Numbered from the stretch's first letter, positions 22,501 to 31,913 are shown. The stretch is DNA of 64,000 bases from Saccharomycopsis fibuligera x Saccharomycopsis cf. fibuligera (GCA_001936135.1 CP012820.1:2162501-2226500), one strand, 5' to 3'. Notes: generated by a model from the sequence alone, not told the origin. Translations and numbers: made by a program.

Positions 22501-23680
22501 CAACCCCTGGGCCACCACGTCGGTGGCCTTGGCGTAGTCCACCTTGAGCAACGCGTCGCGCTTGGCGCTGATGGAGGAGAAGTTTGCGCTTACGTTGAAG
22601 TAGCGCTGGAAGTCGATGCGGTTGATGTCCTTTAGCTCGCTGATCAAGTCGCGCTTGGTCTTGAGAGAGAGCAAGTCGTGCGCGTTGGGGACCGAGCTGA
22701 TGTTGAAGTTCGACAGCACCGGGTGCGGGTGGATGGCGCCGGCGGCGGCTTTGTTTTTGCTTTGGCCGGCGGCGATGCCGGCGGCGATCCCGCTGGCGAT
22801 GCCGCTGCCGCTGATGGTCGCGCTCGCCGTCTCGACGCTCGCAGCCCCGGAGGGCGTGTCGGCGGCCGCTGGACTCGAGGGGGAGCTGTGCTGGGGCGAG
22901 GGAGAGTTGATAAGCGCCGCGATGTTGGCGCGGTTAGCAGAGGGCGGGGTGGCTGCGGGCCCGCGGTGTTGGCGCCGACTGCCAGCAGCAGCAGCAGCAG
23001 CAGGAGCAGCAGAGGCAGCAGGAGCAGCAGAGGCAGCAGGAGCAGCACTGACCGGCTGCGATGACGGGACTTGGCTGCGCAGGGATACCGGCGCCGCTGG
23101 CGCCGCCGGCGCCTGGAGGTCTGGCGGACTGGCGCCGTTGGCGTTGGCGCTAGCGCTGGCCTTGAGCTTGTCGATGAGCTGCCGCTGGCGGTTAATCTCC
23201 TCGGTCAAGGCATTCACCTGTGTCTGGAGGTCTTTGTGGCTGGAGGGGAGGCTGTTAGTAGGAGGAGCACGACGAAGCCGACGGCAAAAACAGAAGCAGG
23301 AAGGACACTCACGCATTGAGCTTTGTTCGCTTGCGGATCTGCTCTGGATCCACGACACACTGGCGGTTGGCTCGCTGGCAGCGCAAGCAGGGCCTGTCTG
23401 GGGCGGTCTGGATGCAGCGCACCTTGGACTTGTGGCACGCCTTGCACGCGACGGGACGGCGACTGGCTCCAGCCGCCGGCACGGCGGCTGTGCCAGAAGA
23501 GAGGCTGGACGTGTTGGAAGGCAGGTCTGTTGGGGACGGCAGCAGGACAGAGGCCATGGCGGCAGTGGCGGTGGCGGTGGCGATGGCGATGGCGGTGCTG
23601 GTGCTGGTGCTGGTGGTGCAGCATAGCGTAGCGCTTGAGCCGCGGTGTTGCAGTTGTAGTTGTAGTTGTAGCCGCAGCAT
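19576..23680 (-). CDS. Large Zn2Cys6 (Gal4-type) transcription factor, spliced
   Basis: Two exons, 23680-23313 and 23239-19576, separated by a 73-bp intron (23312-23240) with GTGAGT donor, TACTAAC branch (23260-23254) and CAG acceptor. Joining them gives 1343 aa from the first ATG (23680) or 1302 aa from an ATG at 23557. Exon 1 carries the zinc cluster C-X2-C-X6-C-X8-C-X2-C-X6-C (ACKACHKSKVRC, then PCLRC), followed by the basic linker IRKRTKLNA. Exon 2 begins with a coiled coil (TQVNALTEEINRQRQLIDKL), the usual dimerisation element. A helical fungal transcription-factor middle region follows (contains RRYHLMNLLCVSMIHDLGLSG). The last third is Asn/Ser/Ala-rich and probably activates. The middle region recalls War1/Leu3-like regulators, but this is not certain. 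The target is unknown. Confidence 0.9.
23240..23312 (-). other. Spliceosomal intron in the Zn2Cys6 factor
   Basis: GTGAGT at the donor, canonical TACTAAC at 23260-23254, acceptor CAG 13-20 nt later. Splicing joins the zinc-cluster linker to the coiled coil in phase (GC|C = Ala). Without it, the zinc-cluster frame stops shortly after. Confidence 0.9.
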
Positions 23681-24243
23681 CAGGGCGATTGGTTGCAAAT
23701 GAAATATTTTTTTTTTTTTTTTTTTCTTCTTCCTTTTCGCCCGCTGCCGTGTGCTGTGCTGACTAAGCGCGCGGTAATGTGCGCTGCAGTATTACGAGAG
23801 CCTGAACGCAGCAGCGTCGACCAGAACAACTGCCAACAGCAAGACAAAAAAACTGGTATATTGCAGCGACCTAGAGAAGTTCGCCAACGTCCACAACGTA
23901 TGGGGCACCGCGAAACCGTTCTTGGCGGTACCCAGCTGTTCTCGCGGGGACGGCACACTGACTGAGTCGTAGCATTCACTTTCCCTGCTGGCTATGTCTA
24001 CAGGTTCGAGCTAGCCTTCGCGGGCGAGGGCGACTACAGCGGCTGCCGACACAGCCGGCCAGCGATCCTTCCAGTGCAAAAGGCTTCTTCCATTGCCATA
24101 CATATTCTTCTCTATACAGCAGACGTCTCAGGTATATACATACACACGCAGGGCCGGTGAGCGAGCACTAAGCGCCGGTGAGCAAGCGCTAAGCGCCGAG
24201 CACTAAGCGCTGGGCACTGAGCGCTGGGCACTGAGCTCAGCGC
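23681..24243. other. Intergenic region between Zn2Cys6 gene and CPR3
   Basis: Contains a poly-T run at ~23706-23725 (poly-A in the factor's leader) and, at ~24155-24240, an imperfect tandem array of about 14-bp units with the core GCACTAAGCGC, immediately downstream of CPR3. Long frames on the other strand are shadows of the GC-rich DNA. Confidence 0.6.
24155..24240. repeat. Imperfect short tandem repeats downstream of CPR3
   Basis: About five degenerate units with cores such as GCACTAAGCGCC, GCGCTAAGCGCC and GGCACTGAGCGCT. They end almost at the CPR3 stop codon. Confidence 0.7.
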
Positions 24244-24789
24244 CTACTCCTTGATCTCGCCGCACTCCGCAACAATGATCTTTGCCCTGGTTTTGCCGGA
24301 CTGGGTGCCGTACGCCTCGATCTTCTTGACGCTGTCGTAGCCGTCGATGACCTTGCCAAAGACGACGTGGTGGCCGTCCAACCACGGGCATGGCACGGTG
24401 GTGATGAAGAACTGCGACCCGTTGGTGTTTGGGCCGGCGTTGGCCATGGACAACAACCCCGGCTGGTCGTGCTTGATTTGGAAGTTTTCGTCTTCGAACT
24501 TGCTGCCGTAGATGGACTTGCCGCCCATCCCGTTGCCGTGGGTGATGTCGCCACCCTGCAACATGAACTGGGGAATCACGCGGTGGAACGGCGAGTTGGC
24601 GAAGCCGAAGCCCTTCTCGCCCGTGCAGAGGGCCCTGAAGTTCTCGGCGGTCTTTGGCACGACCTGGTCGAAGAGCTCGAACTTGATGGGGGCGAGCTTC
24701 GTGGAGTCCACCTGCGGCACAAAGTAGACCTTCTTGCCGAAGGCGGCGCGCGCGGTGGAGAACAAGCGGGCTTGGGTCTGTTTGAACAT
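24244..24789 (-). CDS. CPR3: Mitochondrial peptidyl-prolyl cis-trans isomerase (cyclophilin)
   Basis: Speeds proline isomerisation during protein folding; target of cyclosporin. 181 aa from the ATG at 24789, chosen because [20 protein letters not shown] reads as a mitochondrial presequence and is close to yeast Cpr3. The upstream His/Asp-rich in-frame extension comes from repeats in the leader. Catalytic core: [14 protein letters not shown] (active-site Arg and Phe), [26 protein letters not shown]; all cyclosporin-site residues including the Trp appear intact. Every leucine I checked is TTG or CTC. Divergent from DUS1. The antisense and alternative-frame readings here are shadows. Confidence 0.95.
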   Translation of the reverse strand: MFKQTQARLFSTARAAFGKKVYFVPQVDSTKLAPIKFELFDQVVPKTAENFRALCTGEKGFGFANSPFHRVIPQFMLQGGDITHGNGMGGKSIYGSKFEDENFQIKHDQPGLLSMANAGPNTNGSQFFITTVPCPWLDGHHVVFGKVIDGYDSVKKIEAYGTQSGKTRAKIIVAECGEIKE

Positions 24790-25215
24790 TGCTAATTGAG
24801 CGGTGGTGGTACTGCGGTGGTCGTGGTCGTGGTCGTGGTGTTGGTGCTGTTGGTGGTCGTGGTGGTCGTGGTTGCGGCGGTTGTGTTGTAGTAGCTGGCG
24901 TTTCGCTGTCGGTGAAAATCTTGCTGTGAGGCCCCCGCCAGGGCACGCAACCGGCAAAAGAAACGGCAAAAGAAATTTTTCACCTCACTTCTCTGCTCTG
25001 CTCTGCTCTTCGCTTCGCTCCGCTGCTGCTGCCACTGCTGCCACTGCTGCCACCACGGCCAGCTGAAATATAAACGCTCGGTATCCACCACTATCCTACA
25101 CACGCCCTCCACGTTGTCTCTTCGCAAGCACCTTTCGCGCATCACACGCCTCGTCTGGCCCCAGCCGTCATCCACCGCCGTCCGCACGCACAACAAGCAC
25201 ACAACCAAGCCAGCC
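24790..25215. promoter_or_regulatory. CPR3-DUS1 divergent promoter
   Basis: 426 bp. The CPR3 leader holds GTGGTC-type repeats (24803-24890). TATAAA at 25069-25074 lies 147 bp upstream of the DUS1 ATG. CTGCTCTG and GCTGCCACT repeats lie between them (24995-25058). Confidence 0.55.
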
Positions 25216-26625
25216 ATGGCCATAGACACTTCTGCTGCTGATCCTGCTGCTGATCCTGCTGCCGGCGCCAGCGCCAGCGCCAGCTCCAGCACCGCAGACA
25301 CAAACAAGCTCACCGGGCGCCAGCTCTACGACCGGCTCAACCGCCCGCTGAAAATCGTCGCTCCCATGGTGGACCAGAGCGAGCTAGCGTGGCGCATCTT
25401 GTCGCGCCGCTACGGCGCCACTCTCTGCTACACGCCCATGATGCACGCCCGGCTCTTCGCCACCGACCCCAAGTACCGCAGGGAGATGTTCTGCTTCGGC
25501 CTTGACGGCGCGCCGTCGAGCGACCGGGGCTTGGTGGTCCAGTTTTGCGCCAACGACCCGCAGTACTTGCTCCAGGCGGCAAAGCTCGTCGAGAACCACT
25601 GCGACGCCGTCGACTTGAACTTGGGGTGCCCCCAGGGCATAGCCAAGAAGGGAAACTACGGCGCGTTCTTGATGGAGGACTGGCCGTTGATCCGCAGCCT
25701 CATCAGCACGTTGCACTTGCACTTGAAGGTGCCGGTGACCGCCAAGATCCGGGTGTTCCCCGACTTCGACAAGGAAAAGACGTTGGCGTACGCCAAAATG
25801 GTCTTGGATGCCGGGGCGCAGTGGCTCTGCGTCCACGGAAGAACACGAGACATGAAGGGGCAGCAGACGGGGATTGCGGACTGGGAGATCATCAGGTTTC
25901 TCAGGGAGGCGTTGCCGGAGCAGTTGGTGTTCTTCAGCAACGGCAACATCTTGTACCCCGAGGACATCCAGCGCTGTATGGACTTTGTCGGCTGCGACGC
26001 CGTGATGTCCGCCGAGGGCAACTTGTACAACCCAGGGGTGTTCGCGACCGACACCAGCGATGTCGACCGGCAGTTCCCGCGGTTGGACAGAGTCGCCCGC
26101 GAGTACTTTGAGATCGTCAAGGACGTCAGCTCCCGGGGCAGCAACGCGTCGAAAAACGCCATCAAGGCCCATTTCTTCAAGCTCTTGCGGCCGATGTTGG
26201 GCGTCGAGACCGGGCTCCGAGACAAGATCGCCAAGACCAGCGTCAAGCACAGCATCGACCGGTGGGAGGAAGTCGTCGTCGAAGTGGAGCGGATCGTCGC
26301 GGAGATTTACCGGAGAGAAAACATCAGAGAGTTGGATGTCGTCAAAAACGGCCCGCAAGAGTGGTGGGGCGGCCACTACAAGGAGATTCCGTACTGGAGA
26401 TGCCAGCCGTACTTCAGAAAGGTTGACGGGAAGTCGGTCAAGGACGCGGTGCAGAACAAGCAGGAGGTGGTTTTGAAGAGCAAGAGGGACAAGAAGAAGC
26501 CCAAGGCCGCCGCCCAGCACGCCGCCACAGAGAGCGCTGGCGAAGACGGCCACGCCAAACGCAAAGCAGAGCAGGAAGCCCCGGACAGCAAAAAGCAGCA
26601 ACTCGAAGGAGTAGCCAGGGCGTGA
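25216..26625 (+). CDS. DUS1: tRNA-dihydrouridine synthase 1
   Basis: FMN enzyme that reduces uridines 16 and 17 in the tRNA D-loop. 469 aa from the ATG at 25216; the frame is open 34 codons upstream without an ATG. The TIM-barrel Dus domain has IVAPMVDQSELAWR, the catalytic-Cys motif DLNLGCPQG (C138), VTAKIR, CVHGRTR and FSNGNI. A basic C-terminal tail (KSKRDKKKPKAAAQ) follows, where S. cerevisiae Dus1 also has a lysine-rich tail. Leucine is coded almost only by TTG and CTC although GC3 is high. The single CTG I found lies in RP-X-KIVAPMV, where relatives have Thr, Lys or Ser, which fits CUG reassignment. Large antisense frames here are shadows. Confidence 0.96.
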   Translation: MAIDTSAADPAADPAAGASASASSSTADTNKLTGRQLYDRLNRPLKIVAPMVDQSELAWRILSRRYGATLCYTPMMHARLFATDPKYRREMFCFGLDGAPSSDRGLVVQFCANDPQYLLQAAKLVENHCDAVDLNLGCPQGIAKKGNYGAFLMEDWPLIRSLISTLHLHLKVPVTAKIRVFPDFDKEKTLAYAKMVLDAGAQWLCVHGRTRDMKGQQTGIADWEIIRFLREALPEQLVFFSNGNILYPEDIQRCMDFVGCDAVMSAEGNLYNPGVFATDTSDVDRQFPRLDRVAREYFEIVKDVSSRGSNASKNAIKAHFFKLLRPMLGVETGLRDKIAKTSVKHSIDRWEEVVVEVERIVAEIYRRENIRELDVVKNGPQEWWGGHYKEIPYWRCQPYFRKVDGKSVKDAVQNKQEVVLKSKRDKKKPKAAAQHAATESAGEDGHAKRKAEQEAPDSKKQQLEGVARA

Positions 26626-27173
26626 GTGTAACACGTATATTTTTGTAGCAGCACCGGTATAGCATAGATTTTTCATAAACGTCTCATAGATTTCTCAATC
26701 AACTTTTCGCGGTTTTGTTTCGACCTTTTTTTCCTTTCCGATCTAGCATGGCACGCATCAGCAGAAGGATCGTTGGACACTGGCACACCACACCGTAAGG
26801 ACTATGGACTGTCCGTCCCGGACACGACCTCCCACTGTGGGTCCTACACCACCCGGTGCGCGAGGACACGGCGGTCAGGAGAAGCTTGAGCTTCGCCTTG
26901 TAACACTCCACAGCGTGCGGTACCCCATCGCCATCGCGTGTAGTGTAGCGGTAGCGGTAGCGGTTAGTGCGATGAGCAGCACGTGCCGGGAGCGCCGGCA
27001 TTTGCTGTGATATAGCATATATATACAGTGTGCAGTGTACAGCGTACAGCGTAGGTGTACAATATACAATATATACAAAATACAATATATATTTTTTAAA
27101 GAATAGTGCCACGTTTACCCACACCGCCATCCTCGTCCAGTGCTGCCGGCGCCTAGTACCACACAGACACAAG
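26626..27173. promoter_or_regulatory. Intergenic region with small hairpins and TATA box
   Basis: 548 bp. Three short perfect hairpins lie close together: 26811-26823 (GTCCG/CGGAC), 26831-26841 (CCCA/TGGG) and 26881-26894 (GAAGC/GCTTC). TATATATA at ~27018-27025 lies ~150 bp upstream of the next ATG. No known RNA family was recognised. Confidence 0.45.
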
Positions 27174-29915
27174 ATGACCACGCTGGACCCAAACGCCCTA
27201 GACGGCGACACACACAGCACGGAGACAACGCCGTTGCTCCGCGATGGCTACGACAGCCACGGCTACGACAGCCACGACGGCTCGGCCAGCTTCAAGTCAG
27301 ACGAAGAGCAGCAGCGCCAGCGGCGCCTGCTGCTGCTGCTGCTGCTGCTGCTGCTAAGCAAGCAGCGAGCCAAGAGGAAATGGCAAAAGCTAGCGGCGTT
27401 TGCCATTGTCGGAGTCCTCTTCACCATTGCCTTCAACTTAGTATTCTTGCCGCGGACGTCCCTTGCCAGAGACTTGAAACGGTTGCATTTCGACAGATTG
27501 ACAAAAGCAGATGTTAAGCGAATCTACTTGAGCTCCTTCAGCCGCGGCGGCGGCGGCGGCGCTGCTGCTCTGGCGTTCCAGCGGCATGCTGAACAGTATG
27601 CTGCCTTGAGCGACTCTAGCTACAAGCACAGCGCCAGCGACTATGAGGAGAGTGTGAGGGAGCGCCTCTTGGAGTATACCGTGAGCCAGTTCAAAAGCTT
27701 TGGATACAGGGACAGCGACGTTGTCTTGGACACTTACAAAGTTTGGCTCAACAGGCCAAGGTTCACCGATTTGCAGTTGGTCAACAAGGACGGCAAAGTG
27801 GTGTATCAGCCCTCGTTGAGAGAGGACGTCAGAGAGCCCAAGAAGGACGGCGGCGGCTCGCGCCCACATCGCGAGCACCCTCAAGCCTTCCATGGCTACT
27901 CGCCCAGCGGCAACGTCACAGCCCGCTATATATTTGCCAACTACGGCACAATTGAAGATTTTGAGTACATTTCCAGGACCGCAAATGTCAACACCACAAA
28001 CACCATCGCCATCATCCGCAACGGCGGCAACTTGCTAAAGGCCTGCAAAATCAAAAACGCGGAACAGTATGGGGCCAAGGCCGTTATATTGTTCACCGAT
28101 CCAGTAGTGGACAACAATTTCACTGAAAGAAATGGATACGACAGCTTCCCGAAAGGCCCGCTGAGAAATCCAATGTCCTTCGAGAAGGGGTCGGTGCTGT
28201 ACTTTGCGGACATCCCTGGGGACCCTTCCACTCCTTACTTTGCCGTCAAGCCGGATGTTGGCAGCGGCGGTGACAGCAAAAGGAGCTCAAAGTACAACCA
28301 CAAACAGCAGCACGGCGAGAACAACAACGGCGATGCTGAAAACTACACGATGCCACGAATCCCGTCGATCCCAATCAGCGCTGCCGAAGTTGAACCAATT
28401 TTGGCCAAGCTAAACGGAATGCAGCCCAACTGGACTTCGGGAAACTTGGAGAGTTTCGATTATTCCATCGGTCCATCGAACGAGCACCATCAGCTCAAGC
28501 TAGTGACATTGCAAGACTACGCCAAGCGGCCAATAACTAACGTTATTGTGACAGTCCCCGGGATACTAGCTAATGAAGGCATAATGATTGGCGCTCATCG
28601 CGACTCGTGGCCCACCGGCGCTGGTACCAGCTATAACCAAAGCCGTGCGAGCGGTTTCAGCGACGCCTATGCTGGGCTGAGCATCTTGTTGGAAATTTCA
28701 CGCAGCATGCACCGGCTCATCGAGTTAGGCTGGAAGCCATTGCGCACGATATACTTTGTCTCTTGGGACGCTACTGAGTACGGCATGGTTGGGTCTACTG
28801 AGTTTGGCGAGTTTCAAAGCGCCAAGATACAAAAGCAGATATTGAGCTACATCAATTTGGATAATGCCGTGAGCGGATCGAAATTTTCTGTGAGTGCGAA
28901 CCACTTGTTTGAATCGTTGATTTTCAAGACCGCTGAGCAGGTCGGGTTTGACCGAGAACTGTCGTCGTCGTTGATGGATTATTGGAAAGGCCAGTCAGGT
29001 CCAGGGTCTAAGCCGGCAATCAATTTGATTGGCGGCGGGAACGATTGCGCGGTTTTCCAGAACCATTTAGCTATTCCTTCGATTGATGTTGGATTCAGAA
29101 ATGACGGAGGGATTAATGATCCTGTATATCATCACCATTCCAAGTTTGACAGTTTGCAATGGATGCAACAATTCGTTGATCAAGGCTTCAAGTTACACGA
29201 AGTTCTTGCCAAGTTCACGGGGCTCTTGTTGATCAACTTGAATGAGCGAGAGATGATTGATTATAGAATCAGCGATTTTGCCAGAGTTTTAGAGCACAAT
29301 TTTGCTGAAATTACCCAGGGCACACAGCAACAACAACACAAAAACACCATGGACAAATGGATCAACGACGACAAGACAATAATCAGCAAAGAATACGTCA
29401 ACGGTTTATTCGACAATGCAGAAAACAAGTACTACACACATTTCTTGAAGATGGTAGCTACCGCAAGCGACTCCACATTACGGAACGGAACTCTGTGGTT
29501 CGACAAGACCCCGCCATCATTCAAATTCAGGCATCTTTTAAACTACACGGTTTTGCAAATTGCCAATTTTGCTAACGTTAGCGCTGAGTTTGATACGCGG
29601 ATGAGTTTGCTTCAGCAGGAGATCATCAACGACTACGCATGGTTCAACTACTACAAGAAATTGGTTCTATTGATCAAGATCAAGTATTACGACGTGCAGT
29701 TGAAGCGGTTCGATAAACAGTTTTTGTACAGTGAGGGATTGCCCCTGAGACCATGGATGCGGTATGTGTTGGTGGCTCCGAAGCGTGGTAGCGGATTAGT
29801 GGGGCAGTACTTGCCCGGACTAGCCGAGGGAATCGACGATGAGCAGATGGAGATGGTGGTGAAGTGGTTGGTTGTGCTTTCCAAGTGCTTGAATGACGCT
29901 CTGCTGTTGTTCTGA
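27174..29915 (+). CDS. Transferrin-receptor-like type II membrane protein (Vps70/Tre1 family, M28 fold)
   Basis: 913 aa from the ATG at 27174 (the open frame extends to 27030 without an ATG). Short cytosolic N-terminus with an acidic-dileucine-like TTPLLRDG, a run of nine CTG codons (27327-27353), then one TM segment (AAFAIVGVLFTIAFNLVFL). The lumenal part has a PA domain (ARYIFANYGTIEDF, AVILFTDP, GDPSTP), an M28 peptidase-like domain and a TFR dimerisation domain (GLP-X-RPW near the end). Zinc-ligand H475 (GAHRDSW) and the late YHHHSKFD are kept. The catalytic-base glutamate is Thr (T534 in SWDATEYG, usually SWDAEE or SWDGEE), so it is probably catalytically weak or inactive. Yeast relatives act in vacuolar protein sorting or as Bsd2/Rsp5 adaptors. 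CTG at codons 330 and 502 sits where Ala/Ser is conserved. Confidence 0.9.
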   Translation: MTTLDPNALDGDTHSTETTPLLRDGYDSHGYDSHDGSASFKSDEEQQRQRRLLLLLLLLLLSKQRAKRKWQKLAAFAIVGVLFTIAFNLVFLPRTSLARDLKRLHFDRLTKADVKRIYLSSFSRGGGGGAAALAFQRHAEQYAALSDSSYKHSASDYEESVRERLLEYTVSQFKSFGYRDSDVVLDTYKVWLNRPRFTDLQLVNKDGKVVYQPSLREDVREPKKDGGGSRPHREHPQAFHGYSPSGNVTARYIFANYGTIEDFEYISRTANVNTTNTIAIIRNGGNLLKACKIKNAEQYGAKAVILFTDPVVDNNFTERNGYDSFPKGPLRNPMSFEKGSVLYFADIPGDPSTPYFAVKPDVGSGGDSKRSSKYNHKQQHGENNNGDAENYTMPRIPSIPISAAEVEPILAKLNGMQPNWTSGNLESFDYSIGPSNEHHQLKLVTLQDYAKRPITNVIVTVPGILANEGIMIGAHRDSWPTGAGTSYNQSRASGFSDAYAGLSILLEISRSMHRLIELGWKPLRTIYFVSWDATEYGMVGSTEFGEFQSAKIQKQILSYINLDNAVSGSKFSVSANHLFESLIFKTAEQVGFDRELSSSLMDYWKGQSGPGSKPAINLIGGGNDCAVFQNHLAIPSIDVGFRNDGGINDPVYHHHSKFDSLQWMQQFVDQGFKLHEVLAKFTGLLLINLNEREMIDYRISDFARVLEHNFAEITQGTQQQQHKNTMDKWINDDKTIISKEYVNGLFDNAENKYYTHFLKMVATASDSTLRNGTLWFDKTPPSFKFRHLLNYTVLQIANFANVSAEFDTRMSLLQQEIINDYAWFNYYKKLVLLIKIKYYDVQLKRFDKQFLYSEGLPLRPWMRYVLVAPKRGSGLVGQYLPGLAEGIDDEQMEMVVKWLVVLSKCLNDALLLF

Positions 29916-30524
29916 GCTACTCCGTAAAGAGGCAGTATAGGGAGGCGGCTTAGCTGGAGCCACGGGCTTAGCTAGAGGCTACCGCTACCCAGCTACTTTT
30001 AGGTTTTATAAAATTGTCGATATTAGCACAATTATTTGTTGCGGGCGCTGGCTCTCTGAGGTTCCCGCAAGAGTTTATAAATATATGTGTTTGAATCTGT
30101 CAATACAGATCTAATGGTTAACTGGGTTGAGTAGGCTTAGCAAGCGGCGAGTGCGCTGTAGCAAGGACCCGCACAGTTGGCGTCTGTGTTTGCTGTTTTG
30201 CTAGCAATGCACTCATCCACTCACTTATTCACTCAGGCTAGCGAGCGAGCGGGCGGTTTTTTATCGCCAAAATCAAAATTAGAATTAAATTCTAAAAGAT
30301 TGTCGCATCCGCTGATGAGATACACCCTCGCTCGCTCGCTCGCTCACTCACTCACTCACTCGCTGGCTAATTGACCGCAAGTACCACGCCGTATTCATCA
30401 AGCATTCATCAATTGATGTGCCATATATTATCCGTCCTTCTCCCTCTTCACCGCTCCTCTATTCATTACTTCACTTCACTTAACTCAACGCAGCCCGTTA
30501 CACACTTCCCAGCTACCAGCCAAT
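29916..30524. promoter_or_regulatory. Intergenic region, NPT1 promoter with CTCG/CTCA repeats
   Basis: 609 bp. Tetranucleotide CTCG repeats followed by CTCA repeats at ~30328-30365. A short complementary run (GCGAGCGAGCGG) lies at ~30240-30252, so a foldback is possible. No gene. Confidence 0.55.
30328..30365. repeat. CTCG/CTCA tetranucleotide repeat
   Basis: About four CTCG units followed by four CTCA units, about 160 bp upstream of the NPT1 ATG. Confidence 0.85.
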
Positions 30525-31913
30525 ATGACCACTCCGGCCATCACGTCCTTCTTGGACACTGATCTCTACAAGATCACCATGCACGCCGCCGTTCACAAGC
30601 ACTTCCCAAACGTTGACGTTGAGTACCGCTACACCAACCGAACCCCGTCCAAGCTTCTCAACCGTCAAGCTGTCGAATGGCTCAAGGAGCAAATCCAGCT
30701 CTTGGGGCAGTTGCGCTTCACTAGCGACGAGATTGCTTATCTTGAGCACCAGGTGCCACATTTGCCCAAGGAGTACTTTGAATACATTGCTGATTTCCAG
30801 TTGTTCCCAGACAAACAAATTGAGTTCCTGGAAGAGACTGAACCTTCACAGAAGTCCGATGAGTCGAAGCAACAGCAAGACGAATTGAATCAAGAAGTGC
30901 CGGATTTCGCCTTGACGATCAAGGGAAAATGGCAAGATACCATTTTCTACGAGATTCCGTTGTTGTCGCTTGTCTCTGAAGCGTACTTTAGGTTCGTTGA
31001 TAAGGATTGGGACAACGAGGGCCAGTACGAGAAAGCATGGCAGAAGGCCGATCAGTTGTTTACTCACAATATCGCATTTTCAGAGTTTGGTACTCGTAGA
31101 AGAAGATCCTTCATTACTCAGGACATCGTGGTAAAGGCTCTCTCAGACTACCAGAAATCCGCCATTCCTGCGCAAACCAAAAACCCAAGCCCAAATGGCG
31201 ACTCTGAGCATCCAAATGAAGGCCAGAAGAAAGTGGTGGCGAAGCAAAACTTGTTGCTTGGAACCTCCAATGTCTTGCTAGCTAAAAAATACGGTCTTAA
31301 GCCAATCGGCACTGTGGCCCACGAATGGATGATGGGCATCGCGGCCGTGACCCAAGATTACCAAAACGCTAACAAGTTAGCCATGGACTACTGGATCAAA
31401 ACCGTAGGTCCTCAGCATGCCGGATTAGCTCTCACTGACACTTTCGGCACCGATACGTTTCTCAAGAGTTTTGTGCCGCCTTACAGTGACTACTATGTCG
31501 GATTCAGACAAGACTCAGGCGATCCCTTGCAATACACCGACAAAGTGGCTGCCTACGTGTTTGGCGTTTTAAAATTGCCCAAGTTCAGCAAAAGTATCTG
31601 TTTCAGTGACTCATTGAATGTGGAAAAATGTATAAAGTATTCCGAGTACGCTAAACTGAAGGGCTTCAACAGCAATTTTGGCATAGGGACAAACTTCACC
31701 AACGATTTCGAAACGAAAAGCGTACCTCATAAAAAAAGTGAGCCTTTAAACATTGTCATCAAGTTAAGACAGGCCAACGGGAATGAGGCAGTTAAGATCA
31801 GTGATAACTTGGGGAAAAATACGGGGGATTTGGCAACGGTCAATAAAGTCAAGAGTATGCTTGGGTACCAGGAACGCCATTGGGACGAAGGCGATGAAGC
31901 TCACAGATGGTAA
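30525..31913 (+). CDS. NPT1: Nicotinate phosphoribosyltransferase
   Basis: First step of the Preiss-Handler NAD salvage pathway: nicotinic acid plus PRPP gives nicotinate mononucleotide. 462 aa from the ATG at 30525; S. cerevisiae Npt1 is 429 aa. Conserved blocks: [11 protein letters not shown]-like start ([14 protein letters not shown]), [10 protein letters not shown], the catalytic-His motif [10 protein letters not shown] (H266, equivalent to His232 of yeast Npt1), [35 protein letters not shown] and KISDNLGKN. The extra length is a Gln/Glu-rich insertion near 110-125 and a longer loop near 205-225. Two CTG codons only, both at variable positions. Confidence 0.97.
   Translation: MTTPAITSFLDTDLYKITMHAAVHKHFPNVDVEYRYTNRTPSKLLNRQAVEWLKEQIQLLGQLRFTSDEIAYLEHQVPHLPKEYFEYIADFQLFPDKQIEFLEETEPSQKSDESKQQQDELNQEVPDFALTIKGKWQDTIFYEIPLLSLVSEAYFRFVDKDWDNEGQYEKAWQKADQLFTHNIAFSEFGTRRRRSFITQDIVVKALSDYQKSAIPAQTKNPSPNGDSEHPNEGQKKVVAKQNLLLGTSNVLLAKKYGLKPIGTVAHEWMMGIAAVTQDYQNANKLAMDYWIKTVGPQHAGLALTDTFGTDTFLKSFVPPYSDYYVGFRQDSGDPLQYTDKVAAYVFGVLKLPKFSKSICFSDSLNVEKCIKYSEYAKLKGFNSNFGIGTNFTNDFETKSVPHKKSEPLNIVIKLRQANGNEAVKISDNLGKNTGDLATVNKVKSMLGYQERHWDEGDEAHRW

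Noticed and set aside
22616-23626. 336-codon plus-strand frame over the Zn2Cys6 gene
   Set aside because: Low-complexity Ala/Gly/Leu translation antisense to the exons and intron of a clear gene.
23999-24015. GGTTCGAGCTAGCC-like tRNA T-loop
   Set aside because: No matching T-stem, anticodon arm or acceptor stem around it; no tRNA gene was found anywhere by eye.
24203-24946. Long minus-strand frame in a second frame over CPR3
   Set aside because: It is a shadow of CPR3 in GC-rich DNA; the CPR3 frame carries all cyclophilin motifs.
25384-26676. 430-codon antisense frame over DUS1
   Set aside because: Mirror of the GC3-rich DUS1 codons; no ATG-led domain and no homology.
27327-27353. Poly-leucine membrane segment in the Vps70-like protein
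   Set aside because: Depends on reading CTG as Leu, which other sites argue against; the real TM segment follows downstream.
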